Positions 57,586 through 64,000 of a stretch of 64,000 bases of DNA are shown piece by piece (the stretch's first letter is position 1; each line of letters starts with the position of its first letter). The notes under the pieces are model-generated. The model was not told where the DNA came from. It ran no database searches and saw only the letters and a list, made by a program, of their open reading frames with translations. This stretch comes from Pseudoscleropodium purum (lineage: Eukaryota; Streptophyta; Bryopsida; Hypnales; Brachytheciaceae). The DNA lies in the NCBI GenBank assembly GCA_963969395.1, contig OZ017795.1, positions 1,364,001 to 1,428,000 of the forward strand, read 5' to 3'. The position numbers and the translations under genes were made by a program.

Positions 57586-60490
57586 TCAAGTGAGTTGGAT
57601 CCACGCTGCTTTACTGGGAATGTTTTGGTTGACCACCCAACACATATAGTAAGCTTGTGGTGCCACATTCGTATTCGGTGGAGCAGTGACGGTCACCTCA
57701 AACAAACCTCCGACGGTCTTCTGACCTGCTGTCTGCAACTTGAGCATTCGCAGGCCTTGCGAATACGAGTGCGTGGAGAAAGGAGAATTGTTGATAACGA
57801 CATTCACATTCCCAATGACTGTTTTCGGATCCGTGACTGAAAACCGCAGCAAGAATGTCGATCCCAGCTTCACAGTTGGTGGCGACAATGTGATCGTTGG
57901 TCGTTTAGGGTTTTGAGACGCTGCCATGTAGGGAGGAGAGAACGCATCCAATGCTAATTCTGTCGGGAAGGGGACGTTGCTGTACTTGTGCACTCTGTTA
58001 TTGTTGCTTCCAGCAGGCATCACTCGTCCGTCCTGACACAGAAAGCGTTACCAAACCTTAGCCGCATACCTTTACCTCTGATTGGAGATTCTAAAAGAAC
58101 ACGACAATTGAAGTCAAGAGATGGACATTAGGGTGAGGTGTTCTTCATACTGGTAAAAGATTGGCGGTGGAGTGATACATGCGAGCAATCGTTGACGCTG
58201 CCATCGTGACAAATCTGGGTCTTGGAGTATTCGTTTGGTAGAGTACTGGAGTCAAAACTGGAGTTATAGCTCGGCCCTCGCTTTGCGATCCTGTAAATCA
58301 AGGATAAAACAACAATAAGGTATATACACCCAAAAGCATCCAAATAGCAAGCATCTGAGCTTGTTTCTTATTATCAGACTGCCTTGATTTTTGTGTGTCT
58401 TGTTTGCAGTTGAAAGAAGATTCCTGACGCATGTATTTTTTGGGTAATGTCTGAATAAAATTACGAATTTCCGAAGTTCTGCTGCAGGTATATCCAAAAT
58501 CGACCCTATGTTCTCATTGCCAGACCAGGCAAGAATCAATAGGGGTTGCTTTTGAGTTAGGGTTGCAATTAGGTGTAGTAATCACGAGAAAAGACTGAGG
58601 TGGTCGCGATGCAGATTCAGAGGCGGATCCCAGAGTGAGTTAAAATTCTTCTTACACCAGGGGAAGAGCATTAAGGTATTATTCAAGCTAGACTCACCAG
58701 CCTGGGCACCGTTGATGATGAGAACGTTCAAGTCAGGCAACAGGAGCATGTCGCCCATGCACCGCTTCAAGGGCATGGTCTCCACAGTCCAGGTCGGCGC
58801 AGGGTCGGTAACCTTCATGCGTCCACAAGTCTGTTGACACGGGAGGAAATTCCTGCGCCCTTCGGCAATGGTGAAAGCGCTTGCAGCGGCACCTCCACAG
58901 ATGAGAATCTCTGCGGACTTGAATTGATCCACAAAACTGAGAGGAAGCATGACCGACGATCCTCCAGAGGGGTAGTTACGAGGCCCGCCTGGGAGCACCG
59001 GGTATGTCTTCACCACTTTGTTGGTAATGTAGTTCAGCTTGATCGATTTCGTGTTGGCGAAGATGAAGAGAGTGTTGTCCGGAAGGAGGTGCACATACGG
59101 ATACCAGTTGTCAGCTTGGCCATTGTTCGCGGTTAGCGTTTCCTTCAACAGTTGCAGAGGCACGACCTTGGTGCCCTTCGAGGGGATGAATTCGTAGCTG
59201 GGCACTAGTCTTCCACCCACGACTATGACGCGCTGGTCGGGGAGAATCTGCGAAGTCGAGTACCATCGGTCGACTTGCGTTCTTGTGGCTGTTTCAACCC
59301 AATCGCAGGTGCCAGTTGCTGGACATGGTGTGAAAGTTCTGCAAGGGAATCAAATCCGCAACATTCCCTAAGTTTTCTATGAGTGCATCAATATTCCTAC
59401 TGTTCATCTTTCAACATTCTCAAAAAACAGGTTATGATTTGGTTCAATCGATATCGCTAAGAATAGTGTGCACTAGCATGCTACTCAAATGCTGTGTGAA
59501 TCCGAGCTACTGTCTGGGACAATTTTTATGTCAGGGGTTTCCTTTTCCAAAAATTCTTGAACTCGAGAGGTACGAGGATGTTTGTCAAAGGAAGAGGATC
59601 GGAGCACCTTGGATACCCTGATTTTTCCTTGAATGAGTAGATGGAAATAAGATATTTATTAGGAGGTCCTTGCAAGAATGCTGTGTCCTACACCCGGTTA
59701 ATCATCAGTAACATCTTTTTAGTTCGAGTTGTTTGTGGAAGTGGCGAATAAGTATTGAGTATTGAGAAAAGTGTGGCCATACCTGACCACTCTGATGCCA
59801 TTGTTATTTCCAGCGATCTGTTTCAGCGTCCCATCCGCCATGAACTGCCCCCCTGAGCATTGTGTGTCTGTGAGGATCATCAGCGGCCTGATTGCGTTGT
59901 TGGCCAGGCTCATTACAGACGAATGGGCATAGCAGTCCTTCTTCAAGTACTGATCTTTAGGGTCGATTCTGCATTTCCCACCTACGTACATAATTCAAGC
60001 GACCGTATTCCACATTCTGGGATTGGTCAGTGTGTCGAGCAAGCAGTAATCAAAGTAACCCGACAGAATCGGACAGGGAATCTACTATAATCGACACACG
60101 ATGGTGGTACAAATGGTGTGCTTGTTGGACTAGGATTGCATTCAGATATTGCAGCAAGACTCTGAAGTTGAGTACGCAGATTTGACCATTGAAACTCGAT
60201 GAATGAGCCAGCAAGTACGTACCTGGCAATAACAAACTAGTTGCTCCTTGGTTCGTTCTCTCGAGAAACACAACAGTGTTCAAATGCGTCACCGCAGTGT
60301 GCATAGAGGATAGTCCCGAGTTTTTCACCAGTACTTGCCAGCTTCCTGTCTGAGCAAGGACCATCTGTCCTTCATGGAGCATTACCACCAGCAACACGAA
60401 TGCTGCTGCGAGCCCTGCCTTCATGCTTGTGAATGGAGATCTCCAACTGGTTCCGGGTGCAGGAGGATGAAGCAGAGTGTGGCCTTGCAT
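57586..60490 (-). CDS. Secreted galactose/glyoxal-oxidase-like copper radical oxidase
   Basis: I assemble five exons: 60490-60223, 59981-59783, 59338-58698, 58290-58151 and 58032-57586, all GT-AG with matching phases, giving 564 residues. A hydrophobic signal segment runs at about 24-47 (AGLAAAFVLLVVMLHEGQMV). Starting instead at Met23 would give a more ordinary signal peptide. The glyoxal-oxidase N-domain begins GSWQVLVKNSGLSSMHTAV. Residues matching the copper and Tyr-Cys cofactor site are all present: Cys131 (DTQCSGG), Tyr182 (RWYS), Tyr408-His409 (RMYHS) and His504 (FSTHSYS). The C-terminal DUF1929-like part ends PSKAAWIQLT. The family oxidises aldehydes or alcohols and releases H2O2 in the cell wall; the substrate is not predictable. 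Confidence 0.92.
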
Positions 60491-62235
60491 CTTGTGAGCG
60501 AGTGACTTCAGATATCCACGCTTGGACGGTCTGAATCTGGAGATAGAAAGGCGAATCTGAACGCTCAGGTTAGGAGACGCTTTCTATATTCTATGGAGCG
60601 AATGTGCCAGAGGAATGTACACTATTCTGTTGCAATGCACAGAAGTGTCTACTTCCTGTATAAAATCCCTCCGAATGAATGACCTCTCGTCCTTGCTACG
60701 CCACCTGTTTCAATGATCAGCGAAGAGATTTGTCAACGAGGTTGCGATCGAGCACACGCAATGAAACTTTGTCACCGAAAGGGAGCTCCAAAATCCTAAA
60801 CCTGTAAGCCAAGTGATCAGCACGCATCACCTCCGCTGTCAAGAATGAAGATAACGGTGAAGAAGACCTTTATAGATGGACATCTGTGATAGCTGGCGGC
60901 AGCATTGTGGGGGAGGACACTCTGTTCCTTAGAGCAGTAAACTGGTAACTAGACTCGTCTTCCTTCCTCGTCCCCCTGTCGGGCGGTCACATAACTCCCT
61001 CAGCTGTCTTCTTATTATCCAAATGCTAGCAAGTTGCAACTTTTGTATCAGGCAAGGTGACAGAAATTCCAGCGAAAACCATCAGTCTTGCCGTCAATCT
61101 TACTGAGACGTGATGTCTGGACTCTGGAGAAGAAAATTAAATGATCGTGGCCGAAAACTCAGCAAGGCGCGGAGTGGCAAGAGCTCGGTGAATTCTTATT
61201 TTAGACACGGCAGCAAGAGAAGCGGCTAAGAGCCGGGTATTTATATGCATGCCGACGGAACTTCGGTACCACGAGCGAGCTCACGAGTTGACTTTCACGT
61301 TTCTCCACTTCTTCTTTTATTCAATCTGTACAGTACTGTGGGAGAATTACAGTTCACATTCCACTGAAAATTGTTGGCTTTGGACCGAATCTCAGCTCCT
61401 TTAAAAATTGTTGGATTTTGGATTGTGGACCAACTGGGAGAAGCATTGACAGAAGTTACATGTGAGGAAGTTTGAGAAAAGTTACAGCGACGCTCAGAAA
61501 ATGATTTTTTTACACGTAGGGCTGTATTCAAACTTCCTCACATGTTGCTTCTACCAATGCAAAGCCACCGCCCCGTTTGGTTCATCACATAGATGCAAAA
61601 CAAAAATATTTCTTTTCATTATATTATTTTCACCTGGTGTCTAAAAAATGATAAAAATACATGATTAATGTGCTGGAATCTCATAAAATTGCCAACATGC
61701 CACCACTAATAATGAGAACCATGTTCAGATGCTTGTTTGAACACTTTCAGGTTTACATTCAAAACATTCTCGGGAAGATCTCCAGCCCAGGGTTTGGGTT
61801 ACGACACTTGATTCAATATCGTAGACATAGAAACTCCTGAACCAAGCTATATATGATTACCGGTACCTCAATTTAAGCATCATGCATTTCTAAAATTAAA
61901 ACGATGTACACAATGAAAGACGAGGACGTGAGAAAGGTCATCACGCCAAAGCTATTGAACAACCCACTTACATTTGGCCAGTGTGATATTTGAGATGTCG
62001 TTAATATTGACATCATGAATGCGGAACATCAGTTCCAACTCTACATATACAACAAAAGAGAAGAAAAGAAAGAAATCGGAACAGCAAGCGAAAAGCTCGT
62101 GTGCTACATCCTTCAGGTTCCAGGGTATGACCACTTCCAAGGGGTGGATCATACACAAGCCTCTGTTTACAATAGCTTGCATAATTATCTGAGCACACCC
62201 ATAGAGAAATGCTACTTCCACTCCTGATTGTCGCT
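60491..62235. other. Promoter of the copper oxidase and spacer to the V-ATPase gene
   Basis: GC-balanced DNA continues to about 61300, consistent with a leader and promoter. Two minus-strand TATA-like words are seen, TATAAAG at 60868-60874 and TATAAATA at 61238-61245. The rest contains the 3' UTR of the V-ATPase gene near its stop at 62236. No further gene is supported. Confidence 0.45.
61238..61245 (-). promoter_or_regulatory. TATA-like box upstream of the copper oxidase
   Basis: TATAAATA on the minus strand, at the foot of a GC-balanced stretch. It is 750 bp from the ATG at 60490, so use would imply a long or spliced leader; the closer TATAAAG at 60868-60874 is the alternative. Confidence 0.35.
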
Positions 62236-63064
62236 TTAGTCAGCTCGGGACTGTCCAGCACGGGAAGATAGGATGATGCCCACAATCAGTCCGTACAACG
62301 CAAGCGCCTCGGCGAAAATCAGGATCAAGATCATGCCCACGAAAAGCTTCGGCTGCTGGGCATTGGCCCTGCGAAACACGTCAACAAGTGCTCAATATCA
62401 ATGCAACCCTTCACTACCAGCTTTGCATTCGCAAATAGCAGGGGATTCAAAAACTCTGAAATGTTTCAACACACATGAAAAAAACTATCCTCATGATTCA
62501 TAAAAAGGTGTTGCTATGGTCACACTGATCGCACAGAGGTCTCCCTAGGTATCATCCAGGACTACACATCATCTCCGTGACCATTGGGAGAAATACCCAT
62601 GAATTGTGGCAAAGATTCTCTTGAAAACTACTGAAAACCCTGTCGAAATACAATGCATGGACATCTTCACCCAAATCAAGGTCTACGCAATGGAAAAATT
62701 TCACCGAGATAGAAACTTCAAAACAGAGCACAGATTTCCGACAATTGCAAGAGGAAACAATGCTGAGAGAAGTAGTACCTCACACCAGCATCTCCGACGA
62801 TGCCAATGGCCATGCCGGCCGACAGACCAGCCAAACCGCAAGACAAACCAGACGACAAATGCGCATAGCCGTCGAACACATAGTAAGGCTTCGACTTGGG
62901 GTTGATGCCCGTGCTGATGATCACGGCGATGATGAGACCGTAGATACCCAACACTCCCGCCATGACTACAGGCACAATGGACTTCATCACCAGCTCAGGC
63001 CGCATCACACCCATGGACGCCACTCCAACGCCACTCTTGGCCGTTCCATACGCAGCGCCCATGC
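62236..63064 (-). CDS. VHA-c: V-type H+-ATPase 16-kDa proteolipid subunit c, 5' exon missing
   Basis: Two exons are present: 63064-62779 and 62368-62236, GT-AG, phases matching. The visible part reads [20 protein letters not shown], then [37 protein letters not shown] and, in the last exon, [20 protein letters not shown], which contains the essential proton-binding Glu. It ends [10 protein letters not shown]. The first 25 or so residues (expected [20 protein letters not shown]-like) are not encoded in 63065-64000, and the exon begins in the middle of a codon, so exon 1 lies past the window. Subunit c forms the rotor ring of the vacuolar proton pump. Identification is certain. Confidence 0.95.
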
Positions 63065-64000
63065 CTGCACACCACCAACGCCCACTTTAAATCCCAACCC
63101 TGACGGAGATCCACCGAGAAAAAACATTAGGGTTTGAAGGACGGTACCAAATTGTTCCCAAATGGATACAGAGGACCATCCATATTCCTGAATTGCATGG
63201 AGCCTCTACATGGGGTAAGCCCACGACAAAACCATACTCCAATTTGATGAACCTAAGACTGTTTTGCGACATAGCAAATGCAAAACAGCGCATATAGGGA
63301 GCTATACTGGACGGTACGCACAACTACTGTAAGAGAACCTCTAAAAGCCGGAATCTATGGGTTATTCCTGCTGCACCCGAGAGCAAATAAAATGGCAAAG
63401 CCGTGTATCGAAACAAGGTATGACCCAACTAAGATCCGCCTACAGAAAAAAATTAGGGTTTTATCGACAGTCCAAATGGTTTCCATATGAAGCATCCAAA
63501 TCCATGAATCAACTTCAGGGGACCTTTAAACGAACAGTACTCAATTTCAAAATCTAGCTTCCGAGAATTAAGATTGTATGCAAACGCACGCATCATCACT
63601 AGAAGAGAATCTGCAAAAGCCGGAATCTAAGGGTAAATTCTGTTACACCCAAAATTGCAAAAGCTAAGATGTTTCTAAATCCGAACTCAAGAGTTTATTA
63701 CAGACCTAACACACTCCGACCATTCCATTAGTCCAGAATTTAAACTTTCTTTCAAGGCTTCATAAATACTGGCTATTTCAATGCATCAACAGTGAACATT
63801 TCCAGTTAGGGATGCTTTCAGAGCACTGTATTCGAATTTCATAACTAATCCTCCCTGTTGACACATAAATAGTTCAAAATATATAAACAAAAATGGGTAA
63901 CATGCATCTTCCATCTGCCTTGAAGAAAAATTACCCTAAAAATGTGGAAACTCTCTAAAAATCAGAATCAGCGCGTCGAAGGACGATTCTACCTCACTCC
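63065..64000 (-). other. Intron 1 of the V-ATPase subunit c gene
   Basis: AT-rich DNA running from the acceptor (GCAG before 63064) to the window end. No first-exon coding sequence is found in it. A GTGAG donor-like word lies within a few bases of the window end, so the missing exon may be just outside. Confidence 0.65.

Noticed and set aside
1..64000. CRISPR arrays, bacterial operons or prophage
   Set aside because: Spliced plant genes and AT-rich intergenic DNA throughout; no array of short identical repeats with unique spacers.
1..64000. tRNA, rRNA or snRNA genes
   Set aside because: I looked for B-box-like GGTTCGA words with a matching acceptor stem and for conserved rRNA segments and saw none. 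A dedicated scan could still find a divergent one.

Overview
This is a nuclear window from a land plant. Seven protein-coding loci (one cut by the window edge, one of unknown function) are spread thinly through very AT-rich DNA full of small DNA transposons. Coding exons are near 50 % GC, introns are GT-AG and mostly short, and every recognised protein is plant-like: a DDR4-type DDT protein, IWS1, a KIWI/PC4 coactivator, a glyoxal-oxidase-like enzyme, the V-ATPase proteolipid and a plant EamA transporter. GC-balanced exons in roughly 30 % GC intergenic DNA suggest a bryophyte such as a moss. That is inference, because no lineage-diagnostic gene is present.

Layout. 1-4.3 kb: AT-rich DNA with a GC-rich hAT-type MITE (1309-1561, perfect 8-bp target duplication), the first member of a CATTAG-terminated MITE family, and diverged tandem repeats. 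4.4-8.4 kb: long leader and intronless DDT/WHIM gene (+). 8.4-20 kb: no functional gene; relics, a fold-back element (13420-13587), a broken ORF (15692-16150) and degenerate tandem arrays. 20.3-23 kb: a cysteine-rich plant-specific gene (-), a possible upstream exon, a perfect heat-shock element and a GGGAAC-rich GC island. 23-44 kb: no gene found; several MITE families, one visible nested insertion and a 60-bp tandem expansion. 44.6-50.3 kb: EamA transporter and IWS1, both minus. 50.8-53.3 kb: a MULE-type MITE upstream of IWS1, another CATTAG MITE and a decayed PIF/Harbinger transposase. 55.5-56.6 kb: KIWI/PC4 gene (+, four exons). 57.6-60.5 kb: secreted copper-radical oxidase (-, five exons). 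62.2-64 kb: V-ATPase subunit c (-), whose first exon lies beyond the window.

The genes do not form a pathway or cluster. Three act in nuclear transcription or chromatin (DDR4-like, IWS1, KIWI); the others are membrane, secreted or unknown. I found no new multi-gene system. The most distinctive material is the set of non-autonomous DNA transposon families whose ends, and in some cases target duplications, can be read directly, plus the heat-shock element beside an unexplained GC island.
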